Source: Dyella ginsengisoli LA-4 (lineage in GTDB: Bacteria > Pseudomonadota > Gammaproteobacteria > Xanthomonadales > Rhodanobacteraceae). Taken from it: a stretch of 64,000 bases of DNA. This document shows positions 9,987 to 19,486 of this stretch, piece after piece. The stretch spans positions 1 through 64,000 of the forward strand of contig NZ_AMSF01000010.1 in NCBI RefSeq assembly GCF_000334915.1, written 5' to 3'. How positions within the stretch are numbered: the stretch's first letter is position 1; each line of letters opens with the position of its first letter. The position numbers were made by a program, and so were the translations under genes. The notes beneath the pieces are model-generated. The model was not told the origin of the DNA. It did not search any database and worked only from the letters and a program-made list of their open reading frames with translations.

Positions 9987-10646
9987 GTGGATCACGAATT
10001 CTGGCTGCAGCGCTGGCGCGAGGGCCGCATCGGCTTTCATCAGGACGCGGTGACGCCCTGGCTGCGCGAGTACTGGCCAGGGCTGGATCTGCCAGCGGGC
10101 AGCCAGGTGTTCGTGCCGCTTGCGGGCAAGTCGCTGGATCTGGCGTGGCTGGCCGCGCAGGGGCACGAGGTGCTTGGCGTGGAGCTGTCGTCGCTGGCGG
10201 TGCAGCAGTTCTTCGACGAGCACGCGCTGGTGCCGCAGGTGAGTGAGTCGCGCTACGGCCGCCACTACCGCGCCGACAGGGTGGAGCTGATCTGCGGCGA
10301 TGCGTTCGGCCTCGATGACGAAGTGCTTGCCGGCTGCGCTGCGGTGTACGACCGGGCCGCGATGATCGCGCTGCCGCCGTCGCTGCGCGAGCGTTACGCG
10401 AGGGGGCTCTACGCGCGGCTTCCGGCTGGCTGCCGCGGCTTGCTGGTCACGCTGGAATATCCGCAGGCGGAGAAGGACGGCCCGCCGTTTTCGGTGCCCG
10501 AGGCTGAAGTACGTCAGCGCCTGCGCCACGATTGGCAGGTGATCTCGCTGGCCCGACGGGACATCCTTGCCGACCAGCCTGGCTTCCTCGCCGAGGGTGT
10601 GACCGCGCTGGATACGGTCGTTTACCGACTCGATCGCCGCGCCTGA
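9987..10646 (+). CDS. tpm: Thiopurine S-methyltransferase
   Basis: A 219-residue SAM-dependent methyltransferase of the bacterial Tpm family, which methylates thiopurines and, in Pseudomonas, selenium or tellurium oxyanions. The core shows [18 protein letters not shown] at the N-terminus, [20 protein letters not shown] (SAM motif I) and [24 protein letters not shown] start at 9987 matches the family length of about 218. An in-frame ATG at 9930 would add 19 residues without homology. A GGGGA site lies upstream of the GTG. Confidence 0.88.
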   Translation: MDHEFWLQRWREGRIGFHQDAVTPWLREYWPGLDLPAGSQVFVPLAGKSLDLAWLAAQGHEVLGVELSSLAVQQFFDEHALVPQVSESRYGRHYRADRVELICGDAFGLDDEVLAGCAAVYDRAAMIALPPSLRERYARGLYARLPAGCRGLLVTLEYPQAEKDGPPFSVPEAEVRQRLRHDWQVISLARRDILADQPGFLAEGVTALDTVVYRLDRRA

Positions 10647-11053
10647 GGCCGATCCGTCTCCGGCGGCACGGACGGCCAACGCGTCCGGCGTCGCCCGGTC
10701 GCGTTCTGCCCTGCGTTTGGTGCCGCCACTGACGCCTGGACGGACAAGCGTTTGTCGCAAGGCGCGGTGGGCGCATCACGGCCCATCGATATCGATGCTG
10801 CCGCCGCGTGGCGGATCCGCTTTCGGTGCTCGTGCCGGAGTTGCCTCAGCGCGCCGACGGCTTCGGACGGATCGCATTTTCTTGCAGGCGAATCGGCGGC
10901 CGGTTTGTCCCGGAAGGTTCACATCCGGCTGCTTGAATCGACGCCGTGGCCGCTGGCGGCGCGCAGGTCCATCGCCACCGGCACGAAGGGGGAATCCAAC
11001 GACCGGGCCCGTTGGCGGGCCTGCGCTGCCGTCTTCTTTTCAGGAGTCTTCTC
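10647..11053. promoter_or_regulatory. Intergenic region with palindromes upstream of the phosphoesterase gene
   Basis: About 400 bp without a convincing gene. It contains GACAA-GCGT-TTGTC (10743-10756) and a perfect 14-bp palindrome, CATCGAT-ATCGATG (10784-10797). Both sit about 260-310 bp before the downstream GTG start, so they could be operators or remote sites. No clear sigma70 hexamers were found. Confidence 0.35.
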
Positions 11054-12790
11054 GTGCTCAGTCTTCGCATCCTCCGCAAGGCGCTGTTGCCGGCGTCGAT
11101 GGCCCTCATGGGGCTGGCATTCGCGGCATCTGCCCATCCGGGCCCCGACCATGACGGCTTCGGCCATCCGGGTCATCGCTGGCCGGGACATGGTCGTCAC
11201 TCGCCGCAGGACGAGGTTCCGACCGCCACGCCGATCAAGCACCTGGTGGTGATCTTCGGCGAGAACCGTTCGTTCGATCACTACTTCGGCACCTATCCGG
11301 TGGCTGCCAATCCGGCCGGCGAGCCGGCATTCAGGGCGCGCCGGTGGACGCCCCGGGTGGACGGCCTGTCCGGCGCGCTGCTGACGCAGAACCCGAACAA
11401 GCTCAACCCGCTCAACGGCGAAAACGCGGTCAACCCGTTCCGCCTCGATCGCACCCAGGCCAACACCGAAGGCCAGAACCACAGCTACACGCCCGAGCAG
11501 CTGGCCTACGACAACGGCAAGGCCGACCTCTTTCCGCTGCACACCGGCAACAACACCGTTTCCAGTACCGGCACGTTCGGCACGCACGGCCTGGTGATGG
11601 GCTACTACGACGGCAACACCGTCACCGCGCTGTGGAACTACGCCCAGCACTACGCGATGGACGACAACGCCTACACCGACACCTACGGTCCGTCGACGCC
11701 GGGGGCGATCGCGGTGGTGTCGGGCACCAACAACGGCGCGCAGGTCGTGCTCGGCAAGGGCGCCACGATCCCCGACGGCCTCGGTGGCCTCAGCCTGGTC
11801 GGCGACACCGACCCGGCCTACGACGTGTGCTCGTCGACCAGCAACACGCTGATGATGAGTTCGAGGAACATCGGCGACCTGCTCAGCGCACACCACCTCA
11901 CCTGGGGCGGCTTCATGGGCGGTTTCGACCTCACCGCGGTGAACGACAACGGTTCCACCGGCTGCAGGCGCAGCACCTACTCGAGCGTGCTGGCGGCGAC
12001 CAAGAACGACTACATCCCCCACCACAACTGGTTCCAGTACTACGCCTCCACGTCCAATCCGACCCACGCGCGGCCGACCTCGGTGTCGCTGATCGGCCAC
12101 GCCGATCCGAAGGACGCCACCGACACGCCGGTGCACCACGAATACGACCTCAACGATTTCTTCGCGGCGGTGTCGGCGGGCAATTACCCGTCGGTGAGCT
12201 ACCTGAAGATGCCGGCGGTCGGCGACGCCCACCCGGGCAACTCCGATCCGCTCGACGAGCAGCAGTACATCGTCAAGGTGGTGAACTTCCTGATGCAGCA
12301 GCCGGACTGGAGAAGCACCGCCATCGTCATCACCTACGACGACTCCGATGGCTGGTACGACCATCGCTATGCCGCGCCGACCACCGCTTCGTTCGATGGC
12401 GTCACGCCGGAGGGCTCGGTGACCGGTGCCGACCAGGTCAACGGGCCGGGCGTGTGCAATGCGCCGGGCGCGAGCCAGGGCATCGGCGTCAATGGCGGCC
12501 GCGTCAACGGCCGTTGCGGCCCGGGTACGCGCATTCCGTTCCTGCTGATCTCGCCGTACGCGCGGGAGAACTATGTCAGCGACGCGCGCCTGACGCAGTC
12601 CTCGGTGGTGCGCTTCATCGAGGACAACTGGCTGCATGGCGAACGCATCGGCCAGGGTTCGAACGACGCCAGCGCGGGCAGCATCATGAGCCTGTTCGAC
12701 TTCGGCCACCGCTTCGATCCGGCGCCGCGGCTGATCCTGGATCCGGACCAGGGCACGGTGGTGCCGACGCCGCATCCGTGGCACTCGTGA
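11054..12790 (+). CDS. Secreted alkaline phosphatase-superfamily phosphoesterase (phospholipase C / acid phosphatase type)
   Basis: A 578-residue secreted enzyme. The GTG start at 11054 is supported by CAGGAG 7 bases upstream and yields a signal peptide (ILRKALLPASMALMGLAFAASA). The family hallmark HLVVIFGENRSFDHYFGTYP follows, with further metal and active-site segments (YDDSDGWYDH, FLLISPYAREN). This is the phosphoesterase family of PLC and AcpA. It probably cleaves phosphate esters or phospholipids in the periplasm or outside the cell. A di-heme peroxidase gene follows 123 bp downstream. Confidence 0.87.
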   Translation: MLSLRILRKALLPASMALMGLAFAASAHPGPDHDGFGHPGHRWPGHGRHSPQDEVPTATPIKHLVVIFGENRSFDHYFGTYPVAANPAGEPAFRARRWTPRVDGLSGALLTQNPNKLNPLNGENAVNPFRLDRTQANTEGQNHSYTPEQLAYDNGKADLFPLHTGNNTVSSTGTFGTHGLVMGYYDGNTVTALWNYAQHYAMDDNAYTDTYGPSTPGAIAVVSGTNNGAQVVLGKGATIPDGLGGLSLVGDTDPAYDVCSSTSNTLMMSSRNIGDLLSAHHLTWGGFMGGFDLTAVNDNGSTGCRRSTYSSVLAATKNDYIPHHNWFQYYASTSNPTHARPTSVSLIGHADPKDATDTPVHHEYDLNDFFAAVSAGNYPSVSYLKMPAVGDAHPGNSDPLDEQQYIVKVVNFLMQQPDWRSTAIVITYDDSDGWYDHRYAAPTTASFDGVTPEGSVTGADQVNGPGVCNAPGASQGIGVNGGRVNGRCGPGTRIPFLLISPYARENYVSDARLTQSSVVRFIEDNWLHGERIGQGSNDASAGSIMSLFDFGHRFDPAPRLILDPDQGTVVPTPHPWHS

Positions 12791-12913
12791 CGCCCTGTAT
12801 TGCCGGTGGATGCTCCCGGCAGGGGTGAGATGTTCCCCGGACCTCCCGGCGATGCCGGGTGGTCCGGGCTGGTCCAGCGCGGAGCGCGATCCGCGCACTG
12901 GTTGGACAGGGAC

Positions 12914-14332
12914 ATGACCAAGGCTCACTCGATGTATTCCAGCTCTCCGGCGCGGCGGCGCGGTGTGTCCGCGTTGCTGCCGGGGCTGCTGAGTCTGCTC
13001 GGCCTGCTCGGTGCCGGCCTGCTGGTGCAACGCACCGCCCGTGCCGGTTCGGCTGCCGACGGCATCAATCCGCACCCGGTGGCGCTGCGCCTGCCGCCGA
13101 CAGCGCCGCTGAGCGCAGTTGCACGGCTGGGCAAGGCGCTGTTCTTCGACCCGATGCTGAGCGGCTCGGGCCGCCAGTCGTGCGCCTCCTGTCACAGCCC
13201 GGCGTTCGGCTACAACCCGCCCAATGGGCGCGTCGTGCAGCCGGGCGGTGTGCACATGAATCAGCTCGGCTTCCGTCCGCCGCCCTCGCTGGCCTACCTG
13301 TACCGCCAGCAGCCCTTCGGCATCGGTCCGGATACGGTCGACAACGACGTGCCGGCCAATCTCGACGTGCTGGCCGCTTCGGTCCGCAGCGATCCGCGTG
13401 CGAGCAAGTCGGCCGGAACGCGGCCGGCTGCCCCGGCGATGGTGCCGCAGGGCGGGCTGTTCTGGGACGGTCGCGCCGACTCGCTGCAGCGCCAGGCGAT
13501 CATCCCCATGCTCAACCCGGTGGAGATGGCCAACCGCGACGTGGCCTCGGTGGCGAGGAAGCTGGCACAAAGCCGGTATCGCGCCACCTTCGCGCAATTG
13601 TTCGGTCCGGGGATCGTCGACGACCCGGCGCAGCTGGTTGACGAGGCGATGTTCGCCATCGGCCGCTTCGAGCTCGAGGATCCTTCCTTCCATCCGTTCA
13701 CCAGCAAGTACGACGCCTGGCTCGAAGGCCGGGCGCGGCTCTCGCCGGCGGAGCGGCGCGGACTCGCCGTGTTCAACGATCCGCGCAAGGGCAACTGCGC
13801 CGCCTGCCACCTGAGCCGCCCGACCCGCGACGGGCTGCCGCCGCTGTTCACCGACACCCAGTACGAGGCGCTCGGAGTGCCGCGCAACCCGGCGATCCCG
13901 GCGAACCGCGACCCGCGTTTCTTCGACATGGGCCTGTGCGGGCCTTTCCGCAAAGACCTCGCCAGGCAGACCCAGTACTGCGGGATGTTCCTCACGCCGA
14001 CCCTGCGCAATGTGGATCGCCGCCGGGTGTTCTTCCACAACGGCGTCTACCGCACGCTCAGGCAGGTGCTGGAGTTCTACAACCTGCGCGCGGTGGCGCC
14101 GCGGAAGATCTATCCGCGCGGCGCGGATGGCCGGGTGGCGATCGACGACGATCTGCCTGCGGCGTATCGCGGCAACATCGACACCGCCGACGCGCCGTTC
14201 GATCGCCACATCGGCGATCCGCCGCCGTTGAGCGGGCAGGACATCGATGACCTCATCGCCTTCCTGCACACGCTGGATGATGGCTACGCCACACGGCATG
14301 GGTCACGCCGCATGGAGCCGGCGGTGCGGTAG
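12914..14332 (+). CDS. Di-heme cytochrome c peroxidase (MauG/CcpA family)
   Basis: A 472-residue exported protein. After a hydrophobic N-terminal segment (residues 19-38) come two heme c sites, CASCH (90-94) and CAACH (295-299), with LGKALFFDPMLSGSGRQSCASCH and GGLFWDGRADSLQRQA typical of bacterial cytochrome c peroxidases. The second half has LTPTLRNVDRRRVFFHNGVY. It probably reduces peroxide in the periplasm or oxidises a substrate in MauG fashion. It may be co-transcribed with the preceding phosphoesterase. Confidence 0.9.
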   Translation: MTKAHSMYSSSPARRRGVSALLPGLLSLLGLLGAGLLVQRTARAGSAADGINPHPVALRLPPTAPLSAVARLGKALFFDPMLSGSGRQSCASCHSPAFGYNPPNGRVVQPGGVHMNQLGFRPPPSLAYLYRQQPFGIGPDTVDNDVPANLDVLAASVRSDPRASKSAGTRPAAPAMVPQGGLFWDGRADSLQRQAIIPMLNPVEMANRDVASVARKLAQSRYRATFAQLFGPGIVDDPAQLVDEAMFAIGRFELEDPSFHPFTSKYDAWLEGRARLSPAERRGLAVFNDPRKGNCAACHLSRPTRDGLPPLFTDTQYEALGVPRNPAIPANRDPRFFDMGLCGPFRKDLARQTQYCGMFLTPTLRNVDRRRVFFHNGVYRTLRQVLEFYNLRAVAPRKIYPRGADGRVAIDDDLPAAYRGNIDTADAPFDRHIGDPPPLSGQDIDDLIAFLHTLDDGYATRHGSRRMEPAVR

Positions 14333-14394
14333 TCCGCATTCCTCGGACCCGGCCCCGGGGTGTCGCCGTCGTCCGTGCCGGTTAACCTGATGGC

Positions 14395-14994
14395 ATGGAC
14401 CCACGATACCCTGCCGTCGCCCGGCGACGATTCCGTCTCGCCCTGTCTCTCATGGCCCTGCTTACCCTCGGTGGCTGCGCGACCGCACCGCCGCGCAACA
14501 CCGGCAACCTCTGCCAGGTATTCGACGAATATCCCGGCTGGTACCACGACGCGCGCGATGCGCAGAAGCGCTGGGGCACGCCGGCGAACGTGCTGATGGC
14601 GTTCGTGCAGCGCGAGTCCGGCTTTCGCCAGAAGGCGCGGCCCGACCGGCCGTGGTTCCTGTTCATTCCGTTGCCGCGACGCTCGAGCGCGTACGGCTAC
14701 GCGCAGGCGCAGGACCCGGTGTGGAAGGAGTACCGCAAGGAGAACGGTGGCTGGTTCAAGAGCCGCACCGACATGGAGGACGCGCTGGATTTCCTCGGCT
14801 GGTACACCGACCGCATCCACCGCGAGCTGGGGATCTCCAAGTGGGATCCGAAGCACCTCTACATCGCCTACCACGAGGGCATCGGCGGATACCGCTCGGG
14901 CCATTGGAAGCGCGATCGCCACCTGCTCGCGACCGCGGACGAGGTGGATCGGCGTGCCCGCGAGTACGGCGCCCAGCTCCGGCGCTGCCGCTGA
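14395..14994 (+). CDS. Lytic-transglycosylase-like lipoprotein
   Basis: A 199-residue predicted lipoprotein: SLMALLTLGGCA gives a lipobox LGGC. The SLT-like core has VLMAFVQRESGFRQKARPDRP with the catalytic-type Glu in ESG, then SSAYGYAQAQDPVW and YIAYHEGIGGYRSG. It probably cleaves peptidoglycan from the outer-membrane side during wall remodelling. It is a short stand-alone unit converging on the OmpA-like gene. Confidence 0.85.
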   Translation: MDPRYPAVARRRFRLALSLMALLTLGGCATAPPRNTGNLCQVFDEYPGWYHDARDAQKRWGTPANVLMAFVQRESGFRQKARPDRPWFLFIPLPRRSSAYGYAQAQDPVWKEYRKENGGWFKSRTDMEDALDFLGWYTDRIHRELGISKWDPKHLYIAYHEGIGGYRSGHWKRDRHLLATADEVDRRAREYGAQLRRCR

Positions 14995-15028
14995 GGCCAG
15001 GACCTCCGCGGTCGCTTGCCCGGGCATG

Positions 15029-15053
15029 AAAAAGGCGCCTGCAAAGGCGCCTT
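15029..15053 (-). terminator. Rho-independent terminator of the OmpA-like gene
   Basis: On the minus strand the sequence reads AAGGCGCC, loop TTTGCA, GGCGCCTT, then a T-run (plus-strand A-run 15029-15033). It lies 56 bp beyond the stop of the OmpA-like gene and faces away from the transglycosylase gene. Confidence 0.8.
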
Positions 15054-15108
15054 GCCCGGTGGCCGTCGCGGGATCGCGGGCGATCCCGGGCGGCGACATC
15101 GGGGTGGA

Positions 15109-15705
15109 TCAGGAGGTCGGTGCGCTGCTGTTGCCGGCGAAGTCGACCACCAGCGTCACGCGGCGGTTGTTGGCGCCGGCGTCGCGGATCTGGCCTTTCT
15201 CCACCTGGCGGTTGCTGGACTCGCCGTAACTGACCGCCCGCACCTTGTCGGCGGACAGACCACCGGTGTTCACCAGGTAATCGCGGACCGAGTCGGCGCG
15301 CTTCATGCCCAGGCGCTTGTTGAAGGCGGCCGAGCCGGCCGGGTCGGTGAAGCCTTCGACCGTGATCACCGCATCGGGATGGTGCTGGGTGATGACCTTG
15401 GCGAAATCGTCGAGCAGCGGCTTGTCCTGGTCGCGCAGGGTGGCGTCGCCGAAGGCGAAGTGCGCAGCGGTGTCGACGTTGATCCGGCCCTGCATCGCGG
15501 TGATCTGCGCGTCGTACTTGGCGAAGCGCTGCTGCATGTCCTGGGTGAGCGCGTCGATCTCCTGCTGCTGCTTCTGGTCGTTGGCGCGAAGCTCGCTGAT
15601 CGCCGCGTCGAAATCCGCTTTCTTCACGTAGTTGGAACATCCGCCCAGCGCGATTCCCATCAGGCAAAGCGGAACGAGTGCGAGGCGTGCAGTCTTGATG
15701 CTCAT
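15109..15705 (-). CDS. OmpA-family peptidoglycan-associated lipoprotein
   Basis: A 198-residue protein. The start at 15705 is preceded by GAGGAG and gives a lipoprotein signal (LCLMGIALGGCS). A coiled-coil region (about 30-75, ADFDAAISELRANDQKQQQE) leads to an OmpA/Pal domain with VEGFTDPAGSAAFNKRLGMKRADSVRDYL and NRRVTLVV. It should tether the outer membrane to peptidoglycan. It lacks Tol-Pal neighbours, so it is not the primary Pal. Confidence 0.88.
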   Translation of the reverse strand: MSIKTARLALVPLCLMGIALGGCSNYVKKADFDAAISELRANDQKQQQEIDALTQDMQQRFAKYDAQITAMQGRINVDTAAHFAFGDATLRDQDKPLLDDFAKVITQHHPDAVITVEGFTDPAGSAAFNKRLGMKRADSVRDYLVNTGGLSADKVRAVSYGESSNRQVEKGQIRDAGANNRRVTLVVDFAGNSSAPTS

Positions 15706-16136
15706 GGCTTGTCTCCTCATGCATCGGGCCCGTAGCGAGAGGTGGCTCGCATACTTCAGGCCGATCCCGGTGCACCTGCGTCGTCCCCCTGCACGCGCCG
15801 ATGCCGGCCCCCGAGGCTAACCCGTGGCACCGCCGGCCAACTGAACCGATCCGCACCAGGAGGCACGGAGCGGCCAAGTCGTGACGTGTGGCACGCACCG
15901 TGCAGGCCCACGCCTGGGAGGCACGGCGATCGAGTTGCTGCGGCGCAGCGGCCGGAGAGAGCCGTGCGGGAAGCTCCCCTCGTGCATCGCAGCGGTCCGC
16001 CTTGCCGCCGGCTCGCGTCCGGGCCTGGGTCGATCGGGCCCGCGGGGCCGGGCTGAATGCGCGCCTGGCTTGGTGCCATACTGGTCCAATCAGCACCCAC
16101 GAAAAGGTGGGCGCCACGCGGATGCGGGGGGCATGG
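15706..16136. other. Intergenic region between the OmpA-like gene and the hybrid kinase operon
   Basis: About 430 bp between divergent genes. A reading frame continues upstream from the kinase into this region, but the extra peptide is Arg/Ala rich and has no hydrophobic or domain pattern, so I treat it as non-coding. Both promoters must lie here; I see no clear operator, terminator or RNA structure. Confidence 0.4.
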
Positions 16137-19100
16137 ATGAAGCTGAGTACGTCGGCAAGACGAGGTGGTTCGTTCCTGGCGACGCTGCTGGTGCTCGTGG
16201 CGATCTCGCTGGCGATCAACCTGGTGATCGCGGGCTCCGAACAGCGGGCGATGCGACGGCAGGCGCAGGCCGACAACGGCAATATCGTCGCCCTCATCGC
16301 GCGTACCCTCGACGACGATTTTTCCCGCGTCCGCGGCGACGCGACCGCCCTGGCGCAGACCGTGGTCGCCGAGCGGGCGCTGCAGGACGCCGGTCCGGCG
16401 ATGCGCCCGCGGGCCGAGCGCCTGCTGCGTGCCTTCGTCGATGCGCGAAACGATTACGCCCAGATGCGCCTCATCGGCGCCGATGGCCGTGAAGTGATCC
16501 GCGTGGACAGCCATGACGGGCGGGTCGAGGTCGCCCCTCTGGGGCGTCTGCAGGACAAGAGCCAGCGCCCCTACGTACAGGCCGTGGCGAAGCTGCAGGC
16601 CGGACAGGTCTATGTCTCCAGGCTCGACCTCAACGTCGAGCATGGGCGTGTCGTCGAGCCGCAGGAACCGACCCTGCGCATCGGGACGCCGGTGTTCTCC
16701 GACGACGGGCAGCGCCTGGGCATGGTGGTGATCAACGTCGACGGCAGTCGCCTGTTGCGACGCTTCGTTGCCGACGCGCGGCAGGCGCACGGCAGCGTCT
16801 GGCTGGCCGATGCCGACGGCAACTGGCTGCACGGCCCCGATCCCGCCCGCGACTGGCGGTTCGCCATACCGGGCGCCCGGCGCGCCGGGCTGGATACGGA
16901 TCTGCCCGGGGTCTGGGCGGTGGTCAAGGCGCAGCGCGAGGGCCAGCGGCGTGGCGCGTTCGGCCTGCTGACTTTCGACCAGCTCGCTGCCGCCCGCGAC
17001 GATCGGGTCCAGCAGGATTCGGCGGTCGGCCTGCGCATCGTCGCGCTGGCGCCTGATCCGACGCTTGCTTCGATCCTCTGCGATCGCGCGCATCTGGTCG
17101 GCTACGCATTGACGTTGCCGGTGCTGCTTCTGCTCGCGGTCTGGCTGTCGCATCTGCGTGTGCGCCTGAGCGGCGTGGAGGCCGAGGTGGCGGCCAACAG
17201 TCGCCTGCTGAAAGACATCTTCGACCATTCGCGACTGTCGATGAAGGTGAAGGACCTGCAAGGCCGGATCGTGCGGGCCAACGGCGCGGCCGGCGAACTG
17301 CTCGGCCGGCCGCCGGACCAGCTGATCGGACAGACCGTCGATACCGTCGCCACCGAGGCCACCTCGGCGCTGATCGGCCAGCACGATCGCGAGGTGGTCG
17401 ACAGCGGCGAGGTGACCACCTACGAGGAGCCGGTCGAGTACCTCGGCGGAAGCTTCACGCTGCTGACCACCCGCTTCCCGGTGACCGACGAACGTGGTCG
17501 TGTCGTGGGGGTGGGCGCGATGTCGCTGGACATCACCTCGCGCATCCGCATGGAGCAATGGTTGCGCATGGCCAAGGACCAGGCCGAAGCGGCCAACACC
17601 GCCAAGGCTGCCTTCCTGGCCAACATGAGCCACGAGTTGCGCACGCCCCTGAACAGCATCATCGGGATCGGCGAGCTGCTGCTCGAGCAGGCCGAAGAGG
17701 AGGGCGATGACCCGTTGACGGTCGAGTCGCTGCACCGGGTGGTCGGTGCCGGGCGCCACCTGCTCACGCTGATCAACGACATCCTGGACATCTCGCGTAT
17801 CGACGCCGGGCGGGTCGAGCTGGTGCGGGAGCCGGTCCTGGTGAGCTCGCTGGCCGAGAGCGTGCTGAGCACCCTTCAGCCGCTGGCGGTGGCCAACGGC
17901 AACAAGCTCTCGATGACGGTAGCGAAGGACCCGGGTGTCGTCGCGATCGATGCGGTGCGCATGCGGCAGGTGCTGATCAATCTGCTCGGCAATGCAATCA
18001 AGTTCACGCAGCATGGCGAGATCCGTCTGCGGCTCGAGCGCGATGTCGATACCCTGCGCATCGCCGTGACCGATACCGGCATCGGCATGACCCCGGAGCA
18101 GATGGAGCGCATCTTCGCGCCCTTCGAGCAGGCCGACGGGTCGATCACGCGTCGCTTCGGCGGCTCCGGGCTGGGGTTGGCGATCAGCCGGCAACTGGTT
18201 CAGCTGATGGGAGGCTGGATCGCCGTGGAGAGCGAGCCGGGACGCGGCAGCACCTTCACGGTATCGATCCCGGTCGGTGCGTTCGAGGCGCCCTCGCGCG
18301 ATCCGGGGACGAATGCCCCGGACGAGCCGGCGCGGGATTCGGTGGTGCTGGTGGCCGATGACGACCATGACGCCCGCCGTTTGCTCGCCGGCGCACTGGA
18401 GCGTCACGGCCTGCGGGTGGTCACGGCCTGCTCGGGTGTCGATGCGCTGCAGCGTGTGCGTGACGAACAGCCTGCGGTGATGCTGCTGGACATTCTGCTC
18501 GGCGACATGAGCGGCTGGGACGTGCTGGCCGCGCTGCGCGCCGATCCGCTGTATGCCGATCTGCCGGTGATCCTCTGCACGGTGACCGACCCCGACCACC
18601 GCACCGCCGCGCTCGGCGTGGTGGAGCACATGACCAAGCCGGTCGATCGCGACCAGCTGGTGCGGCTGGTCCGGCGCTTCGTCCTGCCCGGGCCGCAGTC
18701 GAGTGTGCTGGTGGTCGACGATGACGACCATTACCGCGAGCAGCTGGCGATGGTTCTGCGCCGCTCCGGCTGCCGCGTGCGCATGGCGGGTGACGGGCCG
18801 CTGGCGCTGGCGTCCATGGAGCAGGATCCGCCCGACCTGGTGCTGCTGGATCTGGTGATGCCGGGCATGGACGGGCTGGAGGTGATCGCCGCGATGCAGG
18901 AGCGTCCGGGGCTCGCCTGCGTCCAGGTGGTGCTGGTGACGGCGGCCGACGTGCCGGCGCACCTGCTTCAGAAGCTCAACGAGCGCGCGGTCACGCTGGT
19001 CAGCAAGGGTGAGGTCAGTCTCGACTGCATCGCTCGTCGGGCGCGCGAACTGCTGGACCGCGTGGAGAACCCGTCGGGGGGCATGGAGACGCAGGAATGA
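16137..19100 (+). CDS. Membrane hybrid sensor histidine kinase with PAS and two receiver domains
   Basis: A 987-residue sensor. Layout: TM1 (about 14-32), periplasmic Cache-like sensor, TM2 (GYALTLPVLLLLAVWLSHL, near 325), PAS domain, HisKA with phospho-acceptor H499 in MSHELRTPLN, HATPase (NLLGNAIKFT, DTGIGMTP, GSGLGLAIS), then receivers with predicted phospho-sites D785 and D905. The ATG at 16137 has a G-rich ribosome site; ATG 16122 is possible. Its stop overlaps the next gene (ATGA), coupling it to two response regulators. There is no Hpt domain, so a separate Hpt or direct transfer to the downstream receivers is likely. Confidence 0.9.
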   Translation: MKLSTSARRGGSFLATLLVLVAISLAINLVIAGSEQRAMRRQAQADNGNIVALIARTLDDDFSRVRGDATALAQTVVAERALQDAGPAMRPRAERLLRAFVDARNDYAQMRLIGADGREVIRVDSHDGRVEVAPLGRLQDKSQRPYVQAVAKLQAGQVYVSRLDLNVEHGRVVEPQEPTLRIGTPVFSDDGQRLGMVVINVDGSRLLRRFVADARQAHGSVWLADADGNWLHGPDPARDWRFAIPGARRAGLDTDLPGVWAVVKAQREGQRRGAFGLLTFDQLAAARDDRVQQDSAVGLRIVALAPDPTLASILCDRAHLVGYALTLPVLLLLAVWLSHLRVRLSGVEAEVAANSRLLKDIFDHSRLSMKVKDLQGRIVRANGAAGELLGRPPDQLIGQTVDTVATEATSALIGQHDREVVDSGEVTTYEEPVEYLGGSFTLLTTRFPVTDERGRVVGVGAMSLDITSRIRMEQWLRMAKDQAEAANTAKAAFLANMSHELRTPLNSIIGIGELLLEQAEEEGDDPLTVESLHRVVGAGRHLLTLINDILDISRIDAGRVELVREPVLVSSLAESVLSTLQPLAVANGNKLSMTVAKDPGVVAIDAVRMRQVLINLLGNAIKFTQHGEIRLRLERDVDTLRIAVTDTGIGMTPEQMERIFAPFEQADGSITRRFGGSGLGLAISRQLVQLMGGWIAVESEPGRGSTFTVSIPVGAFEAPSRDPGTNAPDEPARDSVVLVADDDHDARRLLAGALERHGLRVVTACSGVDALQRVRDEQPAVMLLDILLGDMSGWDVLAALRADPLYADLPVILCTVTDPDHRTAALGVVEHMTKPVDRDQLVRLVRRFVLPGPQSSVLVVDDDDHYREQLAMVLRRSGCRVRMAGDGPLALASMEQDPPDLVLLDLVMPGMDGLEVIAAMQERPGLACVQVVLVTAADVPAHLLQKLNERAVTLVSKGEVSLDCIARRARELLDRVENPSGGMETQE

Positions 19101-19486
19101 AAACCGTGCTGTATGTCGAGGACGATGAAAACAACGCGTTCATGCTTACCCATCGACTGCGCCGGCACGGGATCCGCGTGCAGCACGTGGGGGATGGCGA
19201 GAAGGCACTGGTCGCGGCCGCCTGGAATCCCCCGGCTGCAGTGCTGCTGGACGTCAACCTGCCGGGTATCGATGGGCTGGCGGTGCTTCGCCGCTTGCGC
19301 ACCGATGCGGCCACGCGGACCTTGCCGGTGATCGTGGTGTCCGCCTCGGTGCGCGAGCAGGACCGCGCCAGGGCGCTGGGGGCGGGTGCCGACGCCTTCG
19401 TCTCCAAGCCGATCGACTTCCCGCGTCTGCTCGACGTGTTGTCGCAGTGGTTTTCGGTGGAATCCGCACCGGGAGGGCAGGCATGA
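19097..19486 (+). CDS. Single-domain response regulator
   Basis: A 129-residue stand-alone receiver: acidic pocket VEDDENN (8-14), phospho-acceptor D52 in LLDVNLPGIDG, switch Ser82 and K104 in VSKPID. It has no output domain, so it acts as a phosphate shuttle or by protein contact. It overlaps both neighbours by 4 bp (ATGA), showing strict co-translation with the kinase and the EAL protein. Confidence 0.92.
   Translation: MKTVLYVEDDENNAFMLTHRLRRHGIRVQHVGDGEKALVAAAWNPPAAVLLDVNLPGIDGLAVLRRLRTDAATRTLPVIVVSASVREQDRARALGAGADAFVSKPIDFPRLLDVLSQWFSVESAPGGQA

Noticed and set aside
10919-14299. 1126-codon minus-strand open frame
   Set aside because: It mirrors the phosphoesterase and peroxidase genes, whose motifs are unambiguous. 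The antisense peptide has shadow-frame composition.
15888-16136. N-terminal extension of the hybrid kinase
   Set aside because: The added residues are Arg/Ala rich and unlike any sensor. A good ATG directly precedes the first membrane helix.
15756-18962. 1068-codon minus-strand open frame
   Set aside because: It is the shadow of the hybrid kinase gene and has no plausible start, ribosome site or domain.
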